NCBI RefSeq assembly: GCF_051846915.1
Contig: NZ_JBPYCR010000009.1
Span: 47,188 to 111,187 of the forward strand
Origin: JBPYCR01 sp051846915
GTDB lineage: Bacteria; Bacillota; Bacilli; Bacillales; Amphibacillaceae
DNA length: 64,000 nucleotides
Direction of reading: 5' to 3'
Shown: piece after piece, positions 41,787-50,953 of the stretch
Numbering within the stretch: position 1 is the stretch's first letter
How the letters are laid out: each line of letters begins with the position of its first letter
Notes under the pieces: model-generated
Databases searched by the model: none
The model's input: only the letters and a program-made list of their open reading frames with translations
Told to the model about the DNA's origin: nothing
Translations under genes and position numbers: made by a program

Positions 41787-42854
41787 ATGAGTAAGCAAAT
41801 CATGCTGCTTCCGGGAGATGGAATTGGTCAAGAAATCATCGGTTCAGCAAAAATGGTTCTAAATACAATTGCAGAAAAGTACAATATTACATTTACTTTT
41901 AACCAGCACTCCATTGGTGGCGCTGCATATGAGGAACATGGTACACCACTAGCTGACGAAACGGTTGAAGCTTGTTTGCAATCTGATGCTATCTTACTTG
42001 GTGCGGTTGGCGGTAAGAAATGGGATTCGCTTCCTCCGCACCTTCGTCCAGAACAAGGGCTTTTGAAGATAAGAAAAGCACTCGGTCTATTCGCGAATAT
42101 CCGTCCAATTAAAGGTTTTGCACCATTACTACACGCTTCGCCATTAAAGGAAGAGGTTATTCACGGCAGTGATATTCTGATTATTCGCGAATTGACAGGT
42201 GGTCTATATTTTGGCAAGCCAAGCGAACGTCGGGAAGATGGTAATGCCGCGGTTGATACACTATATTACCACCGGGCAGAAATTGAACGTATTGTAGAAA
42301 AGGCATTTGAAAGTGCTATGATCAGAAGTAAGCATATAACTTCGATAGATAAAGCAAATGTACTAGAGTCTAGTCGGATGTGGCGTGAAATTGTTGACGA
42401 AAAAAGTAAAGCATATCCAGAAGTAACTGTTGAGCATATGCTGGTGGATGCCGCAGCAATGAAATTGGTTACCAATCCAACAAGTTTTGATGTCATGGTC
42501 ACAGAAAATTTATTTGGCGACATACTAAGTGACGAAGCATCTGTATTAACAGGATCCATCGGAATGCTGCCTTCTGCAAGTTTATCTGAAGGTATTGGCC
42601 TGTTTGAGCCTGTTCATGGATCTGCACCGGATATAGCCGGTAAGGGGATTGCTAATCCGCTCGGTATGATTTTATCCGCTGCATTGATGTTGCGCTACTC
42701 CTTTGATTTAGATGAAGAAGCAACAGAAATTGAAACAGCTGTAAGCAAAACATTGGAAGCTGGTTATCATACAGCTGATCTTGATATAAAAAATGGTACA
42801 AAAGTTGGGACGGCAGAAATGACGGAACTTGTCGTACAACAGATCAAACAGTAA
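41787..42854 (+). CDS. leuB: 3-Isopropylmalate dehydrogenase
   Basis: A 355-residue NAD-dependent enzyme of leucine synthesis. LLPGDGIGQEIIG, RELTGGLYFGKPSER, VTENLFGDILSDEAS and FEPVHGSAPDIAGKG are diagnostic. ATG 41787 follows GGTGGGG; the open frame continues upstream into the repeat but without family similarity. Confidence 0.95.
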   Translation: MSKQIMLLPGDGIGQEIIGSAKMVLNTIAEKYNITFTFNQHSIGGAAYEEHGTPLADETVEACLQSDAILLGAVGGKKWDSLPPHLRPEQGLLKIRKALGLFANIRPIKGFAPLLHASPLKEEVIHGSDILIIRELTGGLYFGKPSERREDGNAAVDTLYYHRAEIERIVEKAFESAMIRSKHITSIDKANVLESSRMWREIVDEKSKAYPEVTVEHMLVDAAAMKLVTNPTSFDVMVTENLFGDILSDEASVLTGSIGMLPSASLSEGIGLFEPVHGSAPDIAGKGIANPLGMILSAALMLRYSFDLDEEATEIETAVSKTLEAGYHTADLDIKNGTKVGTAEMTELVVQQIKQ

Positions 42855-42882
42855 AAACTTTTGAATAATGGGGGTGTCAAAA

Positions 42883-44289
42883 ATGGGAAAACCAGAAACA
42901 GTCATTGAGAAGGTTTGGAATAAACACGTGGTGCATCAAGAAGAGGGCAAGCCGGATCTCATTTATATTGATTTGCATTTGATCCATGAAGTGACTTCTC
43001 CGCAGGCATTTGAAGGTCTGCGTTTAAAAAATCGCAAAGTCCGAAGACCTGATCTGACATTTGCTACAATGGACCACAACGTACCTACGAAAGACAGAGA
43101 AACTGTGGCAGATGAAGTCGCTAAAATTCAAATGGAGACGCTGCGAGAAAACTGCGAAGAAAATAACATTCCATTGGCGGATATGTTTCATCCCGATCAG
43201 GGGATTGTTCATATTATCGGACCGCAGCTTGGCTTAACTCAACCTGGTAAAACAATTGTTTGTGGAGATAGTCACACATCAACACACGGTGCTTTTGGCG
43301 CGATCGCTTTCGGTATTGGAACAAGTGAAGTAGAACACGTCTTTGCGACACAGTCACTATGGCAAGATAAACCAAAAACGTTAAATATAAAAGTAGAAGG
43401 TGACTTGGCACTAGGTGCAACTGCAAAAGACTTGATTCTTGCAGTTATTGCAAAATATGGTGTAAGAATGGGTACAGGGTATATTATTGAATATACAGGT
43501 GATGCTATTCGAAAAATGTCTATGGAAGAACGAATGACAATTTGTAATATGTCCATTGAGGCAGGTGCTCGGGCAGGATTAATTAGTCCAGATGAGACGA
43601 CGGTCGAATATTTAAGGCACCGGAGACATGTTCCAAAAGGAGAAGAATTTGATCAATTAGCTGCTGAATGGCTTGCATTGGCAACCGATGAGGGCGCTGT
43701 ATACGATAAAGAATTGACTATTGATGCAACGACAATTGAGCCACAAGTTACTTGGGGGACAAATCCAGGAATGGGTGCTCCGGTCAGTGGTTCAACGCCA
43801 AAGCTTTCGGAAGTAGAAAATAGAGAAGATATTGCACGAGCGCTCGAATATATGGGATTAGAAGAAAATCAGCCAATTAGCTCGATCGAAATTGATCACG
43901 TATTTATAGGATCGTGTACTAACGCTCGTCTAAGTGATTTGCGGAAGGCAGCGGCTATAGTAAAAGGTGAAAAAGTAAAAGATACCGTTCGTGCTATCAT
44001 CGTACCTGGATCTTTTCTTGTAAAAACGCATGCGGAAAAAGAAGGACTTGATACAATTTTTAAAGAGGCAGGTTTTGAATGGCGCGATGCCGGGTGCAGT
44101 ATGTGCCTAGGAATGAATGATGATATTGTCCCGCCGGGCGGTCGTTGTGCCTCCACATCAAATAGGAATTTTGAAGGCAGACAGGGCAACGGTGCACGAA
44201 CACACCTGGTAAGCCCAGAAATGGCTGCTATAGCAGCGATTAAAGGACATTTCGTTGACGTCAGACAATATGCCGGAGCTTTAAATTAG
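42883..44289 (+). CDS. leuC: 3-Isopropylmalate dehydratase, large subunit
   Basis: A 468-residue aconitase-family subunit carrying a 4Fe-4S cluster. CGDSHTSTHGAFGAIAFGIG, FIGSCTNARLSDLR (first cluster Cys) and the paired Cys of DAGCSMCLGMN are present. ATG 42883 follows GGGGGTG; 28 bp after leuB. Confidence 0.96.
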   Translation: MGKPETVIEKVWNKHVVHQEEGKPDLIYIDLHLIHEVTSPQAFEGLRLKNRKVRRPDLTFATMDHNVPTKDRETVADEVAKIQMETLRENCEENNIPLADMFHPDQGIVHIIGPQLGLTQPGKTIVCGDSHTSTHGAFGAIAFGIGTSEVEHVFATQSLWQDKPKTLNIKVEGDLALGATAKDLILAVIAKYGVRMGTGYIIEYTGDAIRKMSMEERMTICNMSIEAGARAGLISPDETTVEYLRHRRHVPKGEEFDQLAAEWLALATDEGAVYDKELTIDATTIEPQVTWGTNPGMGAPVSGSTPKLSEVENREDIARALEYMGLEENQPISSIEIDHVFIGSCTNARLSDLRKAAAIVKGEKVKDTVRAIIVPGSFLVKTHAEKEGLDTIFKEAGFEWRDAGCSMCLGMNDDIVPPGGRCASTSNRNFEGRQGNGARTHLVSPEMAAIAAIKGHFVDVRQYAGALN

Positions 44290-44302
44290 GAGGAGATCTG
44301 TC

Positions 44303-44890
44303 ATGGAAGCTATTCAAAAACATACGGGTCTTGTATACCCGCTGAATCGGTCAAACGTTGATACAGATCAAATTATACCTAAACAATTTTTAAAGCGAAT
44401 TGAGCGTACAGGGTTTGGGCAGTTTGTATTTTATCATTGGCGTTTTGACGATAATGGAAATAAACGATCCGATTTCTCAATGAATGATAAAAAGTATGAA
44501 AATGCATCTGTTTTGTTAGCAGGTGAAAACTTTGGCTGTGGATCGTCACGAGAGCATGCTCCGTGGGCATTGTTGGATTATGGGTTCCGTGTAATTATTG
44601 CGCCGACATTCGCTGATATTTTTTATAATAATTCCTTGAAAAATGGAATTATTCTAATCACAATGGAAGAAAATCAAATAAAGCAGTGGATGAAGCAGGC
44701 GGAAACGGGTGAACTTCACCTAACTGTTGATTTAGAAAAGCAAACAATTACGGATGGAAATAACACTGAATTCAACTTTGACATTCCCGAGTATCATAAA
44801 AATAAATTGATTAATGGCTGGGATGATATTGCATTGACTTTACAATATCAAGAACAGATTGCCGCTTATGAAGCAGCTACACAAAATTAA
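44303..44890 (+). CDS. leuD: 3-Isopropylmalate dehydratase, small subunit
   Basis: A 195-residue swivel-domain subunit that joins LeuC. NVDTDQIIPKQFLK, GENFGCGSSREHAPWAL and APTFADIFYNNSLKNGI are diagnostic. Start follows AGGAGG 13 bp after leuC. Confidence 0.96.
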   Translation: MEAIQKHTGLVYPLNRSNVDTDQIIPKQFLKRIERTGFGQFVFYHWRFDDNGNKRSDFSMNDKKYENASVLLAGENFGCGSSREHAPWALLDYGFRVIIAPTFADIFYNNSLKNGIILITMEENQIKQWMKQAETGELHLTVDLEKQTITDGNNTEFNFDIPEYHKNKLINGWDDIALTLQYQEQIAAYEAATQN

Positions 44891-44921
44891 TGACAGAGTG
44901 GAACCTGAGGAGCGTGGGATA

Positions 44922-45902
44922 ATTGGGGATTTATTAACAGGTGAAAAAGTATATCAGGCGTTGGAACGATTAACGCCGATTGTTCACCGGACACCATTAA
45001 TAACATCAGAGACGACGAATCGAATTGTCGGTAAAAAAGTGTATTTTAAAATGGAAAATCAGCAGAAAACAGGTGCCTTTAAATTTAGAGGGGCAACGTT
45101 TAAACTGATGCAATTAACAGATGACCAATTAAAACGTGGTGTGATTACCGCATCGGCCGGTAACCATGCTCAAGGTGTTGCTTATGCCTCTACCAAGCTT
45201 GATGCACAGGCGACGATTTTTATGCCTGAAACGACACCATATGCAAAAGTAGAAGCAACCAAAAACTATGGGGCGGAAGTTGTGCTTGTAGGCGACTCTT
45301 TTCAGGAGGCATTTGAAGCTTCTATGGAAAAACAAGCGCAAACGGGTGCTACTTATGTACATCCATTTGATGATTATGATGTGATGGCCGGGCAAGGAAC
45401 AGTTGCAATGGAAATGCTGCGGCAAGAAGATCGGATTGATACGTTTATTGTACCTATTGGCGGCGGTGGACTGATCAGCGGGATTGCTGCTGCAGCCAAG
45501 CATGTAAATCGCAATATCCGAGTGATTGGGGTGCAAGCGAGTGGTGCCCCGGCTATGTATAATTTGTATCATAATATAAAGGGAGATTTACCCCTGCACG
45601 TGGATACAATTGCGGAAGGAATCGCCGTAAAAAAACCGGGAACATTAACTACACCATTCATTAAAAAATATGTAGATGACATTGTTACGGTAACTGATGA
45701 GGAAATTGCTACAGCAATATTGTATATGCTTGAGCGGAATAAAACATTGATGGAAGGGGCCGGTGCTGCGGCACTCGCAGCGTTATTCTCCAATTCCGAT
45801 AAAATTAAGTCGAGACATTGCGGTATTGTTGTTAGTGGGGGAAACATTGATATTAGCTCCATTCCAAAGATTCAACGACTTGCGACAAATAACAAATCAT
45901 AG
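44922..45902 (+). CDS. ilvA: Threonine dehydratase, short form without regulatory domain
   Basis: A PLP enzyme of about 326 residues turning threonine into 2-ketobutyrate for isoleucine. The PLP Lys is in KTGAFKFRGA, the glycine loop is IGGGGLISG. It lacks the C-terminal ACT-like domain of standard biosynthetic IlvA (over 400 residues), so isoleucine feedback is not expected. The start is uncertain. GAGGAG (44907-44912) is followed by ATT 44922 at nine bases; the in-frame ATGs at 44859 and 44868 lie inside leuD without a ribosome site and add about 20 residues. Last gene of the operon. Confidence 0.88.
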   Translation: MGDLLTGEKVYQALERLTPIVHRTPLITSETTNRIVGKKVYFKMENQQKTGAFKFRGATFKLMQLTDDQLKRGVITASAGNHAQGVAYASTKLDAQATIFMPETTPYAKVEATKNYGAEVVLVGDSFQEAFEASMEKQAQTGATYVHPFDDYDVMAGQGTVAMEMLRQEDRIDTFIVPIGGGGLISGIAAAAKHVNRNIRVIGVQASGAPAMYNLYHNIKGDLPLHVDTIAEGIAVKKPGTLTTPFIKKYVDDIVTVTDEEIATAILYMLERNKTLMEGAGAAALAALFSNSDKIKSRHCGIVVSGGNIDISSIPKIQRLATNNKS

Positions 45903-45947
45903 TTACCGAATCAAAAGTAAAACGAAAGCTAAATCTATAGTAGTGTG

Positions 45948-46047
45948 TGTTCAAAAAGTGCCGAACGAGAAGCAAGAGGGTCGAGTCGGTTTAAAAAACC
46001 AAGTAACAAACGAATTCGCCGCTAATCATTTGGTAACTTTTTGAGCA
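45948..46047. repeat. MITE-like repeat, family 2, short copy
   Basis: TGTTCAAAAAGT (45948-45959) and ACTTTTTGAGCA (46036-46047) are imperfect inverted ends. It keeps both end modules of the 259-bp copy at 41479 but lacks its interior, like an internally deleted derivative. It lies just after ilvA. Confidence 0.7.
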
Positions 46048-46086
46048 TCCCCTTACAGATAGCTTTCGTTTTTTTGTGTTTTCAAC

Positions 46087-46257
46087 TTACCTCTTTGCAC
46101 TTTCATCTGCTCTTTTTCGGCGCTCTTGTGCTATTTTATCGGATTGGTCTGCTAATTCCTCGGAGAATTCAATATCTATGCCATCAGAAGCTTGGTTTTC
46201 CGGTGTTTGTGTAAGAAATCGTTTTCCTCGTGATTTCTTATGTTCATCCCTTCCCAT
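46087..46257 (-). CDS. YfhD-like small protein
   Basis: A 56-residue hydrophilic protein: MGRDEHKKSRGKRFLTQTPE, then IDIEFSEELADQSDKIAQER. This fits the YfhD family of small Bacillaceae proteins (MGR..KKxKLPQTP; EFADELADHDDLEAQ). GGGGTGAT precedes the ATG. Function unknown. Confidence 0.75.
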   Translation of the reverse strand: MGRDEHKKSRGKRFLTQTPENQASDGIDIEFSEELADQSDKIAQERRKRADESAKR

Positions 46258-46359
46258 TTGACTATCACCCCAATCTAAACAGGATTACCTGTTTAGTATG
46301 CAGCAACGATATTGAAATAATGAATGGTACTTTTAGGAAAGGTGAATGCTTGTGTTGCT

Positions 46360-46464
46360 CTAAATAAGAAAAGCGCAACACCCTGGGACTGCGTTTAAAT
46401 GCTCGTCCCACTGAAAAGAATTGTACGTCGAAGCTAGACAGCTATGCACAAAATTTATACTTTC
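46360..46464 (-). repeat. Dispersed structured repeat, family 1, copy C (inverted, short)
   Basis: Read on the minus strand it starts GTGCATAGCTGTCTAGCTTC, shares the following GACGTACAA with copy A, contains a GGGACGA/CAGTCCC pair and ends with a TTGCGCTTTTCTTATT module. At about 105 bp it is the shortest copy. Confidence 0.7.
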
Positions 46465-46471
46465 TCCTTAT

Positions 46472-46515
46472 AAAAAAGGCAAAAGGGAAGTTAACCTCCG
46501 CTTTTGCCTTTTTTG
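46472..46515 (-). terminator. Terminator of ltaS
   Basis: AAAAAAGGCAAAAG and CTTTTGCCTTTTTT form a 14-bp stem with T-run, ending 2 bases before the ltaS stop codon. Confidence 0.88.
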
Positions 46516-46516
46516 A

Positions 46517-48595
46517 CTAATTAATGTTTTCTTCGGGTGATTCTTTAGGATTATCGTCATCCAATTCCTCTTCGGAAGGGGAGATTGAAGAGTCATCTTC
46601 CATTGGCTGCTCGTTGATGTTGTCATCTTCCCATATGTTCGGTTCTCTAGTTATACCGTGCTCTCTCAAATAGCTGCTGCCATCACCATAAAAGTATTCC
46701 GATCGGTCAACAGGTTCCCAATCCTCGTTTGGTGTATAAAAGCGCAGTAAGTCTCCTTGAAGTACTTTATCAGAAAGTTCAAGTTCATGCTGAATAGTTT
46801 CTTCCATTTCTTGCATTTCTTCTGTAGGTTCAAGCTCTTCTCCTGTGTCCGTATCATAGTAAGCATCTCTTATCATACTGAACTCAGGGGTAATAAAGTC
46901 ACCATTTCGGAATGCAACAAAATCTTTATGCCCTTCAGAGAAAAGATCTGTTCCAAATTGAATGTAGTCCTGTGCTTTAATGCCTAATAAATGGAGTAAG
47001 GTAGGCATGACATCAATTTGACCGGCATATTCATCCACTGTTCCTTTTCCTTGTACTCCAGGAACTTTAATCATAAAAGGAACACGCTGTAATTGTGCAT
47101 TTTTAAACGGTGTTATCTCTTCACCGGTGATCTCGGCCATTGCTCGATTATGGTTGTCAGATATACCGTAATGATCCCCATAAATCATAATAACGGAATC
47201 CTCATATAGTCCCGACTCTTTTAAATCCGCAAAAAACTGTTCAAGTGATTCATCCAAATAACGTGCTGTTTGAAAATAACGGTCAACTGATCCGTCCCCT
47301 GTTTCAGCTGGCTCAATAGTTGTATCTTCCTCGTCCATTAAATACGGATGGTGGTGTGTCAACGTTAATAAGTGTGCATAAAACGGTTGATCAATCGATT
47401 CAAGCAACGGCATGGATTCATCGAAGAATGGTTTATCTTTCAATCCATAGTTAATTACTTGTCCTTCACTCATATCATAATACGTATCATCAAAAAAATG
47501 ATCGATGGCAAAGTTTTTGTAAATTTCATCCCGGTTCCAAAACGACTTACCGTCACCATGAAAAACGGCGTTTGTATAATCTTGCTGCTGTTTTAGAATT
47601 GCCGGCAACGATTGATACGTATTACCTGCCTTTGTAACGAATGCTGCACCTTGTGGCAGACCATACAAGGAATTATCGAGAATAAATTCGGCATCGGCAG
47701 TCTTTCCTTGCTCTGTTTGATGGAAGAAGTTTTCGTAATACGTAAAGTCTTTTGATTGATCATTTACCAATGAATTTAAAAATGGGGTAACTTCTTCTCC
47801 ATGTAATTCATAATCAATCAAAAATGACTGGAATGACTCCAGATGAATTTTAATAATATTTTTTCCTTCCGCAACTCCGAAAAGTTCTTCATTAGGTTCT
47901 GCATATTTGTTTTTAGTGTAGTTTTCCACTTCTGTTACGTCACTGCTATCTGCCAACACACGTTGCGTGGAAGATTTTAAGTTTTGAATTGCATCATAGA
48001 TTGTAAAATTGTAAGCACCTAAATATTTCACAATATAGTTGCGGTCAAAGGTTCTTTTCAATAGCTGTGGACGATCTACTTCAGCTAAACCTAGATTAAT
48101 AGAAAAAACGACTGCACCAGCAATTATAATTAAAGCGGGTTTCTTAAAACTCATTCGCTCCATAGACCAGCTACCTTTACTCCACATATAAAGAGTAATT
48201 AGTACAACGATATCGAAAATATAAACGATGTCCGTCCATGTTGCCAAACTTGCTATACTGCCACCCAAACTTCCAAAATTACCTGTCTGAGTAAGAACAG
48301 GAAGCGTAATAAAATCACTATTGAAACGGTAAAACACGACGTTGGCATATAGTAGAAGACTCATTAATACGTCTATAACGATAATATAGATACCAACTCT
48401 TTTTCCTCTGGCAAATAACGCAATACCAAGGAAAATTAAAGCGGAACTAACCGGATTTATTAATAATAGGAAATGTTGCATCGTATTTTGAATATCTAAA
48501 TTAAATTCTGTTAAATACGTAAAATAGGATTTAAGCCATATTAGAATGGTTGCAATAGCAAAAAAGCCCATTTTTGAAGAAATAAAATTCTTCAT
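46517..48595 (-). CDS. ltaS: Lipoteichoic acid synthase
   Basis: A 692-residue membrane enzyme that polymerises glycerol-phosphate from phosphatidylglycerol. Five N-terminal membrane helices (to about residue 175) precede an extracellular sulfatase-like domain. The catalytic Thr is in GKTADAEF, with the metal residues in HLESFQSF and IYGDHYGISDN and the substrate-site FHGDGKSFWNRDE. The C-terminal 35 residues are very acidic (Asp/Glu-rich), more than usual. ATG 48595 has GAGGTG six bases before it; GTG 48604 is less likely. Confidence 0.93.
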   Translation of the reverse strand: MKNFISSKMGFFAIATILIWLKSYFTYLTEFNLDIQNTMQHFLLLINPVSSALIFLGIALFARGKRVGIYIIVIDVLMSLLLYANVVFYRFNSDFITLPVLTQTGNFGSLGGSIASLATWTDIVYIFDIVVLITLYMWSKGSWSMERMSFKKPALIIIAGAVVFSINLGLAEVDRPQLLKRTFDRNYIVKYLGAYNFTIYDAIQNLKSSTQRVLADSSDVTEVENYTKNKYAEPNEELFGVAEGKNIIKIHLESFQSFLIDYELHGEEVTPFLNSLVNDQSKDFTYYENFFHQTEQGKTADAEFILDNSLYGLPQGAAFVTKAGNTYQSLPAILKQQQDYTNAVFHGDGKSFWNRDEIYKNFAIDHFFDDTYYDMSEGQVINYGLKDKPFFDESMPLLESIDQPFYAHLLTLTHHHPYLMDEEDTTIEPAETGDGSVDRYFQTARYLDESLEQFFADLKESGLYEDSVIMIYGDHYGISDNHNRAMAEITGEEITPFKNAQLQRVPFMIKVPGVQGKGTVDEYAGQIDVMPTLLHLLGIKAQDYIQFGTDLFSEGHKDFVAFRNGDFITPEFSMIRDAYYDTDTGEELEPTEEMQEMEETIQHELELSDKVLQGDLLRFYTPNEDWEPVDRSEYFYGDGSSYLREHGITREPNIWEDDNINEQPMEDDSSISPSEEELDDDNPKESPEENIN

Positions 48596-48845
48596 TATTT
48601 TCACCTCAGTTTATTCTATAGTCAGATTTATACTGACCGACTACTAATAATAACAAATGAATGGTTTAAAAGCAATATTGTTCACAATGTTTTCGGAATT
48701 TGTGGACACTCATTCATTACCCATAACCTCAATATATTAAACGTTCTTATGTTTTATGAGAAAATATCTTTACAGATTAATTAAAATGAAAAAGTTTGAG
48801 TAACTTATGAAAGACAAGATATTTAGCAGAGGTGAGTGTGAAGGT

Positions 48846-49020
48846 AAATAAGAAAAGCGCAAGCGCCCTGCCTAGAAACGTAGCGGCTGGACTGAAGCAA
48901 CTAAGATAAAGGAATCACGATGAGCATCGCGAATCGATGATGACTTATGGCAAGGCGCTGCAGGAAGTCGCCTAGTTTCTGGGCGCTTAACCTAGACAGC
49001 TATGCACAAATTATATACAT
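48846..49020 (-). repeat. Dispersed structured repeat, family 1, copy D (inverted)
   Basis: On the minus strand it opens TTTGTGCATAGCTGTCTAGG and closes CTAGGCAGGGCGCTTGCGC. AAGCGCCCAG near the 5' end pairs with GGGCGCTT at the 3' end; an inner arm includes ATCGATTCGCGATG. It accounts for most of the 470-bp gap between ltaS and the cotF-like gene; the rest (48605-48845) holds nothing I can name beyond AT-rich upstream sequence of ltaS. Confidence 0.7.
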
Positions 49021-49036
49021 TCTTATCCTTGAATAT

Positions 49037-49060
49037 AGGTCACCATTTTAATGGTGACCT
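49037..49060. terminator. Terminator of the cotF-like gene
   Basis: AGGTCACCAT and ATGGTGACCT form a perfect 10-bp stem with a TTTA loop, next to the stop of the minus-strand coat gene. Confidence 0.8.
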
Positions 49061-49078
49061 TTGAATGTACTGTTCTAC

Positions 49079-49696
49079 TTAATGAGGCATGGTGCCCTGA
49101 ATCGGTGCAAAGCTGTTTGTATAATTTTGCATGTCCTGCTGCATTAATTGCGGTACCTGGTAATATTGGTTCTTGTTTTGATAAAGAAACACTTCATATC
49201 CCATTTCAATAAGGTTAGGGATGCTATCCTGAAATACGCGGCGCAATACCGGATTTGTCGCTTCCAATGCTGTCATCGTAAATCCGGAGGCCAATGCCTT
49301 CATCTGTCCCAGCATAAAGCTGGAAATACACTCGTCGTTCAGCTCACTTACCGATTGACTCGGTTTTTTGGGAGCGGATGGTTGCATGCCAAAAATCACA
49401 TCATTACTTTGTTCCATCTTATACGTTTGTGTATCGACTGCGGGGTCTTGACCCGTCTTTAGCGTATTGACAGCTGTATTGTACAATTGCGTCAAAAATG
49501 TACGATGGCGTTGCAGCATACTCATTAGTTGTTGGTCTTGAATATGTTCTTCATACAATAAATAATGTTCAAGTGTACCTACAACGGAGCCCATTGCTTC
49601 ATGTACATCGAAGAGTTCATGACCGCCAAAATTCATTTGTGGCTGCATTTGGTTGGAATTTTGCATTCCTTGCTGTTGTTGATTTTGATTTTGCAT
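49079..49696 (-). CDS. Spore coat protein, CotF family
   Basis: A 205-residue protein. The N-terminus is Gln/Asn/Met-rich (residues 1-22), followed by a four-helix CotF-type domain (FDVHEAMGSVVGTLEHYLLY; DECISSFMLGQMKALASG; PNLIEMGYEVFLYQNKNQYY). CotF-like proteins are part of the spore coat. Preceded by AAGGAGG. Single-gene unit. Confidence 0.85.
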   Translation of the reverse strand: MQNQNQQQQGMQNSNQMQPQMNFGGHELFDVHEAMGSVVGTLEHYLLYEEHIQDQQLMSMLQRHRTFLTQLYNTAVNTLKTGQDPAVDTQTYKMEQSNDVIFGMQPSAPKKPSQSVSELNDECISSFMLGQMKALASGFTMTALEATNPVLRRVFQDSIPNLIEMGYEVFLYQNKNQYYQVPQLMQQDMQNYTNSFAPIQGTMPH

Positions 49697-49946
49697 AAAA
49701 AAACCTCCTTTTGATTAGTCCGTGTTATTTTGAACTGAATAAATATAAATATACATCTAATTCATGGGATGTACTCGCATTGATAATCCCGGTACGTTTC
49801 CTAACGTAGTGTGTTAAAATAACAATAGATAATGACGGTAAGGTAAAAACATCAAATGTTTAAGAACGAAATATGATTTATTACCATGTTTCTATAACAT
49901 GCGTAGTTATTTCTACATTACTAAGACAATAAAAGGGGGATCATGA

Positions 49947-50870
49947 ATGAAAAAAATACCGGTTTTCGCTATTTTTTGTTTCGTTATATTATGGATAACA
50001 GCTTGCAGCTCGAATGACTCCGGTTCAAGCGACGAAGCCAGCCAAAATTCTGCCAACAGTTCTTCTGAAATAGGCGTGGAAATGAAGGAGGAAATGGATC
50101 ATTCGTCTGAGGAACAAGCAACTGAAGATGCTGCAAAAAATACGGCGGAGCAATCGGAAGTAGAATCTGAAGTAACGCAAACGGATCGAATGATCATTCA
50201 TCAAGCGCAGTTACACGTTGAGGTAAAAAGTGTTGAACAAGCGCGCGGCAATATAGAAAAAAAGGTTAATGCGTATGGTGGTTATATTGTAGAAGCAAAT
50301 GTGTATCGAGGCCAAGATGATGAAGTAAGCGGACATATGACTGTACGAATTCCGGAGAAACATTTTCAAGCATTTTTAAATGATGCTGAAGAAGAAGCGG
50401 CCGAAGTTTTGGAACGAAGTGTAACCGGACAAGATGTTACGGAGCAGTATGTTGATCTGGAATCTAGGCTTAAATCGAAACGGGCCGTGGAGGAAAGACT
50501 GCTTGAGTTAATGGAAGGTGCTGAAAAAACAGAAGATTTACTAAAGATTTCTTCAGAATTAGCAGATGTTCAAGAAGAAATTGAAGTTATTGTCGGGAAG
50601 ATGAATTACCTTGAAAATCAAACAGATTACTCTACCGTGAACATTGAGCTGTACGAAAATCAAGTTAAGATTCCAAATGTTGATGGTGAGAAGCTGGATA
50701 CATGGGAAAAGACTAAGAAACAGCTAGCAACAAGTAGTAACTTTATACTGGCAGCAGGGTCCGGCCTCATAATATTTATAGTTGGTAATTTGCCGGTCAT
50801 CCTTATTGTATTGCTCATTGGAGCGGGGGTTATTGTATTTGTGAAACGAAAGAAAAAAGGGGATAAGTAA
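49947..50870 (+). CDS. DUF4349 lipoprotein
   Basis: A 307-residue lipoprotein. Lipobox ITAC (Cys20), then about 55 residues rich in Ser/Glu/Asn, a DUF4349 core (QAQLHVEVKSVEQARGNIEK; VTEQYVDLESRLKSK) with a coiled coil around residues 165-215, and a C-terminal membrane helix followed by Lys/Arg. Both ends are thus membrane-linked. The function of the family is unknown. Confidence 0.82.
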   Translation: MKKIPVFAIFCFVILWITACSSNDSGSSDEASQNSANSSSEIGVEMKEEMDHSSEEQATEDAAKNTAEQSEVESEVTQTDRMIIHQAQLHVEVKSVEQARGNIEKKVNAYGGYIVEANVYRGQDDEVSGHMTVRIPEKHFQAFLNDAEEEAAEVLERSVTGQDVTEQYVDLESRLKSKRAVEERLLELMEGAEKTEDLLKISSELADVQEEIEVIVGKMNYLENQTDYSTVNIELYENQVKIPNVDGEKLDTWEKTKKQLATSSNFILAAGSGLIIFIVGNLPVILIVLLIGAGVIVFVKRKKKGDK

Positions 50871-50879
50871 AAGTAAAAT

Positions 50880-50910
50880 ACAAGGAGCTCTTATTCTGGC
50901 TCCTTGTTAA
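50880..50910 (+). terminator. Terminator of the DUF4349 gene
   Basis: ACAAGGAGC (50880-50888) and GCTCCTTGT (50899-50907) pair perfectly 10 bp after the stop. Confidence 0.75.
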
Positions 50911-50953
50911 GTTTAAATAGGAAGAAGGTATTTTCCAAACGCATCATATAAGA

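Noticed and set aside
46076..46261. Plus-strand 61-codon frame after ilvA
   Set aside because: It is the opposite strand of the yfhD-like gene at 46087-46257, which has a good ribosome site and family pattern.
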